Origin: Platanthera guangdongensis
Lineage: Eukaryota > Streptophyta > Magnoliopsida > Asparagales > Orchidaceae
Length of the DNA: 64,000 nucleotides
Direction: 5' to 3'
NCBI GenBank assembly: GCA_039583875.1
Contig: CM077158.1
Span: 234,352,453-234,416,452, forward strand
Part shown: positions 1-10,231 of the stretch, piece by piece
Layout of the letters: the number at the start of each line of letters is the position of its first letter
Numbering within the stretch: the stretch's first letter is position 1
Position numbers and translations under genes: made by a program
Notes under the pieces: model-generated
Databases searched by the model: none
Seen by the model: the letters and a program-made list of their open reading frames with translations, nothing else
Told to the model about the DNA's origin: nothing

Positions 1-338
1 GCAGAATGAATATAGGTATGTCCTGAATGTGGCTCCTCACTCTCACTCACCAACCCAGAAGAATCAAATGGAGGAGGCAATGGAAATTCTAAAGACTCAT
101 GCGAGTAATCGTAGAATTAAGTCAGATTGGCTACGTTAAAAACAGGATTTGCTCCCCAAACGGAAGGCATCTCAAGTTCATACGCATTTTGCACAATCCG
201 ATTTACTACTCGAAAGGGTCCAGTTCTACGATAGCTATCTTCTTTACGGCACCAGAAGGTAACCGTTTCGGATCTAGCTGAACCATAATCAAGTCATTCA
301 TTTTAAAACTAGTAGCTCTTTTATGCTTTTGTTTTAAA
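1..338 (-). pseudogene. Chromovirus-type integrase C-terminal fragment
   Basis: Read on the minus strand, the sequence encodes the stretch that follows the integrase core in chromovirus-like Ty3/gypsy polyproteins: a K/R-rich lead-in, a 'DLIMVQLDPKRLPSGAVKK' block, a 'DPF' turn, then, after a one-base frameshift near 210, 'NAYELEMP' and 'NPVFNVANL'. This order (DLV-MV, FP-G--KKL, GPF, NAY-L-LP, PVFNV-DL) is characteristic of that family. Only the tail of the polyprotein is present. It joins a plus-strand TAT gag abruptly at about 339, so it is an unrelated, inverted relic bordering Element 1. Confidence 0.75.
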
Positions 339-1299
339 TTCAAGGATGTGGTGTCTATCCACAACATGACTGATGCATTCAAATGCAGGTTCTTCTTCAT
401 CGTCTTCGCAAGGAAGATGAGAGACTGGTTCCACCAGCTGCCCGAAGGTTCCATCTACCACTTCGAAGACCTGCGTCGGGGCCTAATGGCGAAGTTCGCG
501 ACGTCTAAGTAAGAAGGAAGCAACCGCTCTCTCCAAGATCATGCAAGGGTAGCACGAGAGTCTTGCCACTACATCGACTGTTTCCAAGAGGAGGTTCTGG
601 AAGTCGAGGAAGTGGATGGCTTCATCTTGCAGTTAGCCCTGAAGTTTGGCCTAAAGCAGGGTCTCATCAGCCTGGCTATCAGATCTAAGCCCTTGAGATC
701 CTTTGAGGAGATGATCGAAAGGGCGAACAAGTTCGTGCAGGGGGAGGAGAAGAACCCTGACTTCTTGGCAAGACTGGATGAGAAGAACCTGGGAGACAGA
801 CCAAGAGGAGGACCTTCGGGAGTGAGAGCTAGAGTAGTGTCGGAAAGGCAAGAAGAGAGAAAGAGAGAAGAGCCCAAGAGAAGGGAAGAGCCGAAGAGGG
901 TGGAGGAGCAAAGGAGGCAGGAGAGGTCTCGCAGGCAAGAGGAGAGGAGACCCGTAACGGCTCCGGAAAGAAGGGAGGAGGCACGGGGATTCCAGTATCC
1001 AGTGAACCGGCCCCAGTGGAAGCCACCAAGAAGACCAGTACCTGAACGAGGAGAGGAGGAACGCAAACCAGCCGGAAAGGAGGCAGGGAAAAGCTCATGA
1101 GGAGGCGATGGTCATTGTCCGACAAGGTAATAGGCATCGCAGGAGGATCCAGCCGGTGAGGAACCAGGCAGAAAAGATTCTCCTTTACTGTGATCTGCAC
1201 AGAGTAGAGTGGCACGGAAACTTGGTTTGTCCCGACTTTTGGGAAGCAAGGAGGAGGCTAGAAACAGAAGCGGCAGAGAGGGAGCAACCGAGGCAATAG
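339..1299 (+). pseudogene. gag: Element 1 gag (partial, broken)
   Basis: The capsid-like Retrotrans_gag region starts mid-domain at about 339 and matches, block for block, the gags of Elements 2 and 4 in this window (VSI-MTDAFKCR, then DWFHQLP, then FEDLR). A TAA near 507 and a frame change break it, and reading resumes at 612-1100 with the second half of the capsid domain and an Arg/Glu-rich linker. In a further frame (1108-1299) lies an intact C-X2-H-X4-H-X4-C knuckle beginning at the Cys codon 1189-1191. This is the CHHC variant of the retroviral zinc knuckle usual in TAT gags. The N-terminal third is lost. Confidence 0.85.
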
Positions 1300-1488
1300 G
1301 CCCCTGTAGGACCGGTAGCGTTCCAAGCTCCAAAGAGGAGGAGGAACGAGGATCGGGTCAACCAAGACGGTCACGGGGAGGTGGTTCAAGGCCCAGGAGG
1401 AGGGCAGGTATGAGTGATCAACAAAGAAGTCGAGCTTGGAGCTTCCCGCAAGGGGAGTATCCATCAGATTTAACGCAAGAGCGTCGCC

Positions 1489-1865
1489 TTGACCTCTCAA
1501 GCGTCGTCGCCGCTGGAGAAGATCACTTTTTTTGAGGACATGTTAGGAAATGGGAATCTTTTTCATGATGCCCTCGTCATCCAAGCCGTCATCGAGGGCT
1601 TCACCGTTGACCGAATCCTGGCGGACAACGGGAGCTTGGTGAATGTCATTTTCAAGAGGACATTTGTCGGGCTGCAGGTAGAGTCATTCAGGGTCCTAGC
1701 TGCTGACGAACCCCTCTTTGGCATCTCCGGAGAGTGAAGGAGGTGGAGGGAGGAGCAGATCTTCTGGTGACCCTTGGTGGCACCTCGATTCGATGTAGGT
1801 TCGTCATCATGGATGCGCCAAGCTGCTACAGCGCGATCTTCGGAAGACCCCCCCCCCCCCATCAA
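1489..1865 (+). pseudogene. pro: Element 1 aspartic protease (broken)
   Basis: A retropepsin-like domain runs from a lead-in '(E)KITFFEDML' through 'DALVIQAVIEGF' to the flap and 'FGRP' end. The catalytic Asp codon is at 1624-1626 in the context A-D-N-G-S; the usual D-T/S-G is replaced by D-N-G, a variant I know from several plant Ty3/gypsy elements. The frame shifts at about 1735, and the C-terminal half (EVEGGADL, then FVIMDAPS-YSAIFGRP) continues to about 1850, where a C10 run disturbs it again. Element 2 carries a colinear protease, which supports the call. It is not functional as it stands. Confidence 0.75.
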
Positions 1866-1998
1866 CTACTTCAAGGTGGTCTCATCATCATATCATTAGT
1901 GTCTGAAGTACTGCAGAGGCGATGTCCAAGTAAGGGTCTGTGGAGATCCTAAAGCCACCAGGGAGTGCTATCTTAGTGCCGTCAGTACCATCAGCTGA

Positions 1999-3175
1999 AT
2001 GGAGGACGCGGAGAGACTAGAGAAGATCCTTGAGAGGGAGGATGGGCTGAGAGCTGCGGAGGAGCTGGAGGAAGTGGAGGTGATCTCCGAGGGAGGAGAG
2101 TCTGGGCTGCTGAAGATTGAAAAATCCCTGACGCTAAAGGGGAAGGTAGAGATAGCGGCATGTTTACAAGAAAATGTAGACATCTTTGCCTGGAGCGCCA
2201 CAAAGATGTCAAGGATTGATGCAGAGGTTGTCTGTCATCGCCTCAACCTGGATCCAAAGGTTGCCCCCGTCCATCAGAAGCAGAGGAAGAGCGTCATTGT
2301 GTTGGCTGAACCAATTCGGGAGTAGGTGAAAAAGCAGCTTGAGGCAGGTTTTGTTTCTGAGATTCAGTATGCAGGCTGGGCCTCCAATGCTGTAATGGTT
2401 AAGAAGGCTGAAGGGGGCTTAAGACTATGTATTGATTTTTCCATATTGAATAAAGCTTGCATGAAGGATTGCTACCTCTTGTCTCGAATCGACGCGTTGG
2501 TTGATTCAGCCGTCGGTTTTCCTGCGATGAGTTTCCTTGATGCTTTTTCAGGGTATCGCCAGATTTGGATGCATCCCCCTGACTGTCACAGCGTCTCCTT
2601 CATCACCAGCAATGGTTGTTATAGCTACAAGATGATGCTCATCGAGCTAAATAACACAGGCGCGACCTGCCATATAATGATGGACCATGTCTTCAAGGAA
2701 TAAAAGGGGCGGAATCTGGAAGTGTACGTGGATGACCTCCAAGTCAAGAGCAGGAGCATCACGAAACACACTAAGGATCTAGTGGAGACCTTCGCAATTC
2801 TGTGAAAGTACAAGATGCAGCTCAACCCAGCGAAGCGCGTCTTCGGAGCAGGAAGGGGGAAGTTCTTAGGTCACCTCCTCACTCTGAGGGGACGTGGAGC
2901 CTAATCCCGACAAAGTAAGAGCCATCCTGGAGATGGCATCCCTAAAGAAATTCAAGGAAGTCTAGAGGCTGATCGGAAGGCTGGCAGGTCTTAGTCACTT
3001 CCTATCCAAGGCGGGAGAGAAGTGCTCTCCATTTTTCAAGACTCTCCGAGACACTCAAAAGTTCGAGTGGACCGCGAAGTGTGAGGAGTCTTTCGGAAAG
3101 CTCAAGCAGCAGCTAACTCAAGCTCTTTTACTTCAAAGCCCACAAGAAGGTGAATATCTCCTCCTTTACCTAGGA
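1999..3175 (+). pseudogene. RT: Element 1 reverse transcriptase (broken)
   Basis: 1999-2325 encodes the acidic linker and the N-terminal RT approach ('ENVDIFAWS', 'VCHRLNLDP', 'VHQKQRK'), which is typical of Ty3/gypsy pol. After a TAG at 2323-2325 the fingers and palm follow in 2326-2703 ('LRLCIDFSILNKAC', 'FLDAFSGYRQIWM'). The catalytic Y-V-D-D box is encoded at 2725-2736, just beyond a TAA at 2701. Thumb and connection motifs ('LNPAKRVFG', 'KFLGHLLT') follow with more stops. The domain order is complete but the frame is broken at least four times. Confidence 0.88.
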
Positions 3176-3520
3176 GTGGGAGCGGAGGCAGTCAGCTATG
3201 TGCTCGTCGGGAAAGAGGGGAAGAAGCAACTCTTCATCTACTATGTGAGTAGAGTGCTTAGGCAAGCGGATACAAGGTATCTCATCCTGGAAAAGCTAGC
3301 TTTCGCCTTGGTGATTTCGGCGCGTAGGCTCTGGCCTTACTTTCAAGCTCACTCCGTCAAGGTCGTCTCTGATCATCCGCTGCAAAGTATCTTGGATGGA
3401 ATGGATCATTCGAGAAGGTTGGCGAAATGGGTAATAGAGATCAGTGAGTTCGACATCTCTTTCTCGCCAAGGGTGGCAATCAAGGCCCAGGTCGCGGTAG
3501 ATTTCCTGGCCGATTTATCA
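3176..3520 (+). pseudogene. RNH: Element 1 first RNase H (gypsy type)
   Basis: The sequence opens with the 'LYLGVGAEAVSYVLV' strand that replaces the first RNase H strand in TAT polyproteins, then 'YYVSRVL', 'Y--LEKLAFALVISARRL-PYF' and 'VKVVSDHPLQSIL'. It ends in the connection 'RRLAKWVIEISEFDI'. The reading frame from 3176 is open through this domain into the next one, with no stop until 3734. It would degrade RNA of the RNA:DNA hybrid during reverse transcription. Catalytic-position substitutions are common in this first domain of TAT elements, consistent with the second domain doing the work. Confidence 0.85.
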
Positions 3521-3554
3521 GCCGAGGCGGGAAGAGACGAAGGCTCTTCCAGCC

Positions 3555-3967
3555 CAATCTCATGGAAGATGTTTGTGGACGGAGCTTCCGGCAAGAGCCC
3601 GGTGGGAGCAGGCGTCGTACTGGTGAGCCCGCGGGGAACTAAGATCGAGCAAGCTGTCAAAATCTTCTTCCCCATCACGAACCAGGCGAAGTATGAGGCC
3701 ATGGTGTCAGGCTTGCATCTCGCCAAGGAGTTGTGAATCCAGGACCTCATGGCCTTCACCGATTCGATGGTGGTCACGACTCAAATCAGGGGAGAGTTCG
3801 AAGTACGCGACCTCATCCTGCAAAGATATCTGATAAAAGTAAGAGGCTTGATTTGGACCTTTCAAACCTTCTTCGTCGAGCATGTGCCAAGAGAGAAGAA
3901 CTCAGAGGCGGACTACCTAGCCAAGTACGGCCCAAGGGCCGGTGGAACTGTGATAGAGCTATTTTGA
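3555..3967 (+). pseudogene. aRNH: Element 1 second RNase H (archaeal-like, TAT hallmark)
   Basis: A second complete RNase HI fold follows the first in the same frame. It shows the four acidic positions in order: Asp in FVDGA (codon 3578-3580), Glu in KYEAMVSGL, Asp in FTDSM and Asp in EADYLAKY. An in-frame TGA at 3734-3736 (after the LAKEL helix) is the only break. A dual RNase H, with the extra domain closer to plant or archaeal cellular enzymes, defines the TAT clade of Ty3/gypsy, and it is the strongest classifying feature of Element 1. Confidence 0.88.
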
Positions 3968-3988
3968 CCGTCCATCGAAAAAGGGGAG

Positions 3989-5262
3989 ATGATGGCGATC
4001 GAGCAGAGAGCTTTTTGGAAGGGCCCGTTCGTTACTTTCTTCACGACAGGTCAGCTTCCCGCCAGCGAGGGAGACCAGAGGAAGTTACGGTACAAGGCGG
4101 CATACTATCTGCTGCACGAAGGAGAGTTATATTGCAAGACAATCTCAGGCCCCCTAAGCCAGATGTCAGTCGGAAGCAGAGATCCCTCGAGTACTCGGAG
4201 AGATTAGTTCAGGAGAGTGGGGCAGCCACTTTGGGACTCGCATTCTGGAGCAAAGAATTCTAAGGCACGGCTACTTCTGACCGACCATTCGGAAGCATGC
4301 AGAAGTCTTCTCAAATAAATGTCCGGAGTGTCAACTCTTCGCACCTCTCCAATTGCAGCCGGCTCGACAACTTCGCTCAATCGTCGCTCATTGGCCCTTC
4401 GTCATCTGGGGATGGATTTAATAGGCCCTTTTTCCCCAGGCTAGCGCTCAGAGAAAGTTTGTTCTCGTCATGATTGACTATTTCTCCAAGTGGATCTAGG
4501 CGAAAGCACTTGCCAAGACCACGTCTCAGATCGTGAAGAACTTCATTTGGGGAGAGATCATCTGCAGGTTCCGGATCACTCTTACCATCATCACCGACAA
4601 CGGCCCACAATTCGCCAGCTTGGGGCTGGAAGACTTTTGCAAGCAGCCGGGAACGGATCTTCGATTTGTCTATGTACATCACCCTCGGAGCAACGGACAG
4701 GTGGAGGCCGCCAACAAGCTAATTATCAACCTCCTGAAGGTCACCAACCTGAAGGGGAACCGGGCGGAGCAACTCCCTTCGGTCCTATGGGCTCTTAGAA
4801 CAACTCTTAACTTGTCCACGGGAGAAACGTCTTTTAAGTTATCCCACAGGTCTGAAGCTTTCATCCCAGTGAGTTCGAAGTCCGGAGCCCGAGAGTCATC
4901 ACAGCAGGACAAGGCAGTGAAGAATGGTGCCTGTAGAATGAAGATGCTCAGGGACTCTCTGGACTACATTGAGGAGCTTTGAGACCTAGTAATTGACCGC
5001 CAAGAGGAGGTCAAGAGGCGAATGACAAAGCAGTTCGACAAAAACGTTCGTGTCAAGTAGTTCCTTGCAGAAGATCTCATCATGAAGAAGATAGACGCAG
5101 CAGGAAGGGCAACTGTCAATGGCACGCTGAATCCTAATTGGGAGGGATCCTTCGTCGTCCAAGAGGATCTAGCCACTGGAGGCTACCATTTGCAAAATCA
5201 AAAAGAAGAGCAGCTAGGAAGCACTTGAAGCGGGGACGACCTGAAAAGGTTTTATCCCTAGC
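3989..5262 (+). pseudogene. INT: Element 1 integrase (broken)
   Basis: The HHCC zinc finger is at about 4264-4360 (H in 'RHGYF', H in 'RKHAE', then CPEC) and contains a TGA at 4278-4280 where sister proteins have Trp. The catalytic core follows: first Asp in 'GMDLIGPF' (about 4412), second in 'TDNGPQF' (about 4597), Glu in 'NGQVEAAN' (about 4699), i.e. a DDE triad with normal spacing. The C-terminal 'PNWEG-FVV' and 'GGYHL' strands end near 5215, and 'LKRFYP' at about 5240 closes the polyprotein. Several frameshifts and stops are present. No chromodomain is seen, as expected for TAT elements. Confidence 0.87.
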
Positions 5263-6492
5263 GGTAAAATGTAATGACTGCGTGTAAAGTTACCTATGCA
5301 TTTTAATAAAAGTCCTAGTCCCCTGAAACATGGATTGGTATGAGTCGTGTTTATTGTTCGAATCGTCTAAAGTTAAGCTAAAAGCAGTGAAGTCAATCTC
5401 CACGATCGGTTTGGGAAACTTGTCTCCGACCTGATTCTCCTAAAAAACCCAGAGCGGGTTATGGGGCGGTGTATGGTCTTAAAAGTGTTCTTGTAAGTCT
5501 AAGCCCCTACATGGACGGTCCAGATCAGCTCCCCCTTTATATGTTGGTCTAGCTACCAACCCGATCGCACTTCTCATCCGACTGGAGGAACTATCAGGAA
5601 CAGGTCTGGACCCCAACCTCCCGAACTCGACGAAGGGTCGACCTCACAAAGTAACACCTGGTGTAAATGCGTCATCGGTCTTTGAGAAAGATAAAGACTC
5701 ACTCTTAGTGATCCTTTGTCCTGCGGAGCAGGGCGTGTCTCTGTTAACAACGAGGTGGGAAAACTCACCATTCTTTTGGAAGCAGCTACGCAAAGAAGTT
5801 CCGGGAGGTGAGAATATATCATAGGATGGAGGCCTCAAGTGTGTGTGTCCCATTGGACCCCCCCCCCCCAACTACTGTTCCCTATCTCTGGATCCCTTTA
5901 GATTTTTGTCGGTTGAAATTGAGTGTCGGCCTCAAGAGTGTGCGTCTTACGAGACCCCTCTGAGTACCATTCCCTAGTCTGAAAGATCGTAATCAGCAAG
6001 TAGAGAAATATTTCTGTTTTTTCTTCCCAACAAACATCCTTAAGTGATGACGCCAAGCCTGCAAAAACCAAACATATATGATGATGTTTCTTTTTGCGAG
6101 CATACATGTGCGAGTAGCGAGGTGCGAGCGTCAAGGTGCGGGCAACGATATGTGAGTATGGGCGTGCGAGTAGGGGAAGTGTCCGACGAGCATCAACCTT
6201 CCGGCGCTTATGATCCTAGCAAGCATCGATCTCAAGTCGCCCCCTAAGAGCACTACTAGCGAGTATTCATCACAGGTCATGCCTAAGAGCCTACGAATAC
6301 GTCAAAACGCGCGAGCATCCAGAAAGCAGAAATAAAAGAACAGGTGAAACCCAGAAAAGTCCATTGCAAAAAATATGTGAGTTTTCTATTTTCGATTATA
6401 GATATCTCCCAAAAAAGTGGCAAGTTCCCCACCCTTTACACTGCCCTGTTATACACAAAAATGTGAGAAGGAAGTCGGACAACCCAAGACCT
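5263..6492 (+). other. Element 1 3' untranslated region, non-coding
   Basis: No supported ORF. It begins with an AATAAAA-containing stretch just after the integrase stop. It contains a degenerate direct repeat (about 5828-5890 and 5923-5985, both starting 'ggcctcaag-gtgtg') and a poly-C run at about 5862. 6090-6330 is rich in 'gcgag' words. The segment separates pol from the antisense genes. Confidence 0.6.
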
Positions 6493-6891
6493 TCAGGAAG
6501 CATCCCCATCGGCGTCGTCATCCCTGTCCTCTTGCTCTTCATCTGAATCATCCTCATCATTACTAGACGACCTTGAAGGCATTGGAGAGTTAGACGGCTC
6601 GGCAAAAAGACCCGGGATGATGTCGTCCACAGTAATGTCCTCGGAACCCGGCATCAACCGATTCTCGAACTGCAGCTGGGCGAGGAGTGCGTCACCGACC
6701 ATCTGGCTATCTCGCGCCTCAGGCGATGGTGATCCTCCGGAACGTTCCTGGATCTTTTCCCAATACCCGAGGTACTCGCCTCTGGCGGTGGATTCTTAGT
6801 AGCCTCCAACGTTTTGAACCTGGCGACGCGGACTTGATATGCCTCCACCGTCGTCTGGCTCTCAGAGAGCTTCTGCTCTAGCTCTGAAATA
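6493..6891 (-). pseudogene. 3' exon of Element 1 antisense gene 2 (cut off by Element 2)
   Basis: Minus-strand continuation of the gene at 12299-13873. Immediately next to the Element 2 insertion it encodes coiled-coil heptads (RISELEQ, KLSESQT, TVEAYQV, RVARFKT) that continue the heptads on the far side of the insertion. After a frameshift near 6790 the frame '...EARDSQMVGDALLAQ' runs into an acidic serine/aspartate-rich tail and a TGA at about 6493. The CAACG target bases belong to the exon, so the coding frame was uninterrupted before Element 2 arrived. No function is known. Confidence 0.65.
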
Positions 6892-6896
6892 CGTTG
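6892..6896. repeat. Target site duplication of Element 2, left copy
   Basis: CGTTG, matched exactly at 12294-12298. It fixes the LTR termini as TGTACAACC and TTTCAACA. Confidence 0.9.
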
Positions 6897-7866
6897 TGTA
6901 CAACCCCGTATTCGCGAAAAGAGGGCCCCAAACAAGGCGTGAGAATTGATGCGCGTTTTTTAAGCTTTTGAGAGATTTGACACTCTTGGTGGTCAATTTA
7001 GGCTCAACCTGCATAATATACTAGTATGGGGATGAAATATTTGTCTCCCCCCGACCCCTTTGAGGAGTCGCCCAGGCCGCCTACTCGTCAGGCCGCCAGC
7101 TCGCCAGGCCGCCTACTCGCCCAGGCCGCCTACTCGCCATGCCGCCAGCTCGCCAGGCCGCCAGCTCGCCATGCCGCCAGGCCGCCAGCTCGCCAGGCCG
7201 CCAGCTCGCCCAGGCCGCCAGCTCGCCCAGGCCGCCAGCTCGCCCAGGCCGCCTACTCGCCCAGGCCGCCTACTCGCCAGGCCGCCTACTCACCCAGGCC
7301 GCCAGCTCGCCAGGCCGCCTACTCGCCAGGCCGCCTACTCGCCCAGGCCGCCTACTCGCCCAGGCCGCCTACTCGCCCAGGCCGCCTACTCGCCAGGCCG
7401 TCTAATCGCCCCGGCCGCCTACCCGCCCGACTTGGACTTCTCGCCCGGCTTGAGGGTCTGCCCCTGGTGGATTGCGATTAGCTGCTTAGAACAGCGGGAT
7501 TTGGCTGTTGGCAGGCCAACCTGGGGGCATTTCGGTATATTTTGGGACAGCGGAGATTGGTTATTTGCAGGTCATTCCCAGAAAACTATAAATAGACCCT
7601 TGAGGGTGTCTTGGAGAGCATTGCTTCTTAGCCACTTAAATCCCTCTGATTTCTTCCTCCAAGACACCTAGCTCAAGCATTGGCTAGGGAGGGGGAGACC
7701 CCAAAAGATCTTCTAGGTGTGAGGTGGGACCTCACGCTAGAGCCGAGGGTCTGTTCCAAGTTTCCTGAGTCTTTGATCTGTGACATTCGCCTAAGTGCAG
7801 TAAGTGTGAGATCACCTTTTTTTAGAGACCCCGAACTCCACAGAGACCGATTTCTTGGTTTCAACA
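6897..7866 (+). repeat. Element 2 5' LTR
   Basis: 970 bp, TG...CA ends. It contains a GC-rich minisatellite (7074-7425) and a TATA box (ctataaatag, about 7586-7595). The downstream sequence 'tggtgagcgtgg' at about 7874 is in the primer-binding position and is shared with Element 4 (ggtgagcgtgg at 28581), but I cannot assign the tRNA. Confidence 0.9.
7074..7425 (+). repeat. GC-rich 17-19 bp minisatellite inside the 5' LTR
   Basis: About 20 tandem copies of a 'caggccgcctactcgcc' / 'caggccgccagctcgcc' unit. All three forward frames stay open across it, which explains long spurious ORFs here. Confidence 0.92.
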
Positions 7867-7921
7867 TCTTGATGTGGTGAGCGTGGAAAGTGACCAGCAC
7901 AGAAGATCTCGGGAGAGTGTC

Positions 7922-9472
7922 ATGGCTGAAGATCAGGGAGGTAGTGATGATCTCGGCGAGCTCCCCAACCCATCACCCTTCGTGTGAAGGGAGGAATTCA
8001 TGGCATTCATCCAAGGCATCATGGAGATGTTACGAAGTATTGCTCCTCGAGGTAGCTGCTCAACTCCCACCCCTCAGGACCTAGCTCTCAGGAGCCTCGG
8101 CGAGCTGCCTCTCAGGGATCTAGGCGAGGTGACCCCAGCAGGGGAAGAAGGAAGTGCACCAGGAAGAAGGCCCGGGAAGGAAAGGATGAGAGAGGAGGTC
8201 GAGCGAGACCTCATCGGTCGGGAGTTGTTCCCCAACCCGGCGACTGCTAGCCTTCCAGGCGAGCAGGTCGCGCGGGTAGGAGGTTGCGAGACCACCACTC
8301 AGGGGGTCACCCTTCAGCGAGCTGATCATCTCAGCTCCCGTTCCGAGGGGTTCAGAGAGCTCGACATGGCTTACTATACCGGGAAGGATGATCCCGTCCA
8401 GCACCTGCAGTGGTTTGAGGATGTCGTCTCCATCAGGCCAATGACGGATGCCTTCAAGTGTCGTCTCTTCGCGATCACGTTGAAGGACAAGGCAAGGGAC
8501 TGGTTCCACCAACTCCTACCGAGATCGATCTATGAGTTCGAGGAATTGAGCCGAGCTTTCAGCTTCGCTTCTCCACCTCCAAGAAGAGGAAGAAGAGTCC
8601 TGAGTCCATATTCCTGATAAAGCAGGGGGTCGAGGAGTCGCTGGCCCATTACGTTGACAGGTTCCAAGAGGAAATCCTGGATATCCAGGAGATGTGGGGG
8701 TATACCCTCCAGATGGCGTTCACGGTGGGGTTGCGTGAGGGGTTCTTCAAGATGAGCCCGACCCGAAAGGCCCCCTTTTCCTTCGAGGAGCTGATGGAAA
8801 GGGCGGCAGAGGAGATAGCAACTGAGGCGGCCAACCCGTCGTTTGTCAAGAAGTTGGCAAGATTGACAGAGGCAGAGTCGAAGGAGCAAGGTGGCTCGAG
8901 GCATCAGAAGGGGAGAAGGAGAGAGGAGCAGAGAGCTCCGGGGTTCCAGGGACCTCAGGAAGGTCCGGAGCCAGGTTGGAGGCAACAGGGAGGACCCGTT
9001 CAGGGTCCAGGAAGAGGTCTCGTCCAAGATGGGGGAACTTCCATGGAGGCCAGGGGAGGTTCGACTTCCAGAGGCAAGCCCCTAGGCAGCTCCTACCCCC
9101 AGTGCAGCAAGCCTTGGCAATAGGCGGAGGGGGAGTCAACGGGAGAGACTGCCGAGTCCGCCGAAGGAGGAGAGGAAGAGCATTGTCATACTGTGACTTC
9201 CACCAGTTGGAGGGTCACGTCAGGCTACCTGCCCCGAGTTCCTGGAAGTGAGGGGGGCGAGAGGCCCTGCCCAGCAGCAGCAGCCGGTGCAGGTTGAAGT
9301 GGTTCCACCCAGAATGGGGGGTGATGACATATGTGAGGACCGGATCAATATCGAACCCCGAGGTGGTATAGCAGTGATCCACGGTGGGGTAGGGATCGAA
9401 GCCACTCGGAAGGAAAGCCTCCATGTGATGTACCGACGGAGCGTCGCTTCGACATCACAGACCCCGCCCTAG
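7922..9472 (+). pseudogene. gag: Element 2 gag (broken)
   Basis: ATG at 7922 follows the LTR by about 55 bp. An in-frame TGA at about 7985 is followed in the same frame by a helical segment, an Arg/Glu/Gly-rich linker and the capsid-like domain ('MAYYTGKDDP', 'DAFKCRLF', 'DWFHQLLP') to 8617. A frameshift near 8580 moves the second half ('HYVDRFQEEILDIQEM', 'FSFEELMERAAEE') to the 8692-9123 frame. The zinc knuckle begins YCDFH-LEGH near 9190, but its last Cys lies in another frame, so the knuckle itself is split by an indel. The tail 'EFLEVRGARG' continues to about 9472. Gag packages element RNA; this copy is inactive. Confidence 0.88.
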
Positions 9473-9475
9473 GAG

Positions 9476-9994
9476 GAGATCACCTTCTCGGTGAAGGACA
9501 TGCCAGATCATGAAAATCTGCTTTGTGATGCGTTGGTCATCCAGACGGCCATCGAGGGCTACACCGTCTCCCGGATCTTGATTGACAACAGGAGTTCCGT
9601 CAACGTCATTTTCAAGAAGGCGTTTGACGAGATGAAGGTAGAACCGAGAAGGGTGTTGGCCTCAGACGGACCCCTATTCGGATTTTCAAGGGAGAGGAAG
9701 GAGGTAGAAGGTGGAGTAGGACTCCAAGTAAAATTGGGAGGGACTTCAAGGAACTGTCGGTTCGTTATTGTTGACGCTCCAAGCAGCTACAACGCCATCT
9801 TCGAAAGGCCCCTCATCAGCGCCTTCCGTTGCGTGTCATCTTCTTTCCACCAGTGTCTCAAGTTCAGCTCAGGAGGGATCCAGGTCAGAATCAAGGGAGA
9901 CCCCATGATGGCAAGGCAGTGCTATGTCACGGCCGTTAACATCATCTCTTGGTTGGCCAATGCGGAGGAGATGGAGAAGGTCATGGAAGCTTAA
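9476..9994 (+). pseudogene. pro: Element 2 aspartic protease
   Basis: This is the best-preserved protease in the window: an open frame from the 'EEITFSVKDM' lead-in, through 'ALVIQTAIEGY' and the active-site Asp (codon 9584-9586) in I-D-N-R-S, to 'FVIVDAPSSYNAIFERP'. The glycine that should follow (D-N-G) is Arg, which would be expected to kill catalysis. Compare A-D-N-G-S in Element 1. After the domain the frame continues 'QCYVTAVNII' to a TAA at 9992-9994. Where RT should begin, the sequence instead passes into a 3' untranslated region. Confidence 0.85.
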
Positions 9995-10231
9995 GCGGGA
10001 TGGAAGTGTCCGACGAGAAGGAAGCGGATGACGGCTATCATGCCCAGGCCCCCTGAAGAAGCCTCGCCTTAGTGGAGTCTTTTCCTTTTTCTTATCTTGT
10101 AACAAGCTCTACTCCTGACCGGCTGAGTCAGGGGATCATGTAATCCAAATTTTTTCCCCGTTTGAGGATGTTGAATTTGGTAAAGTTCAGGTGACGTACC
10201 TAGTTCCCAACCCCTGAGAGGATCTCCTCAT
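9995..10231 (+). other. Element 2 spacer between protease and tandem array
   Basis: Non-coding. It contains T-rich stretches (10078-10098, 10150-10158) and no trace of RT motifs, so the pol deletion junction lies at or just after 9994. Confidence 0.6.

Noticed and set aside
569..1215. Minus-strand ORFs opposite Element 1 gag
   Set aside because: Shadows of the purine-rich gag linker (Ser/Leu-rich translation); no start context or family.
7026..7671. Long Pro/Arg-rich ORFs in three frames
   Set aside because: They are produced by a GC-rich minisatellite with unit lengths that avoid stops; no domain, and they lie inside an LTR.
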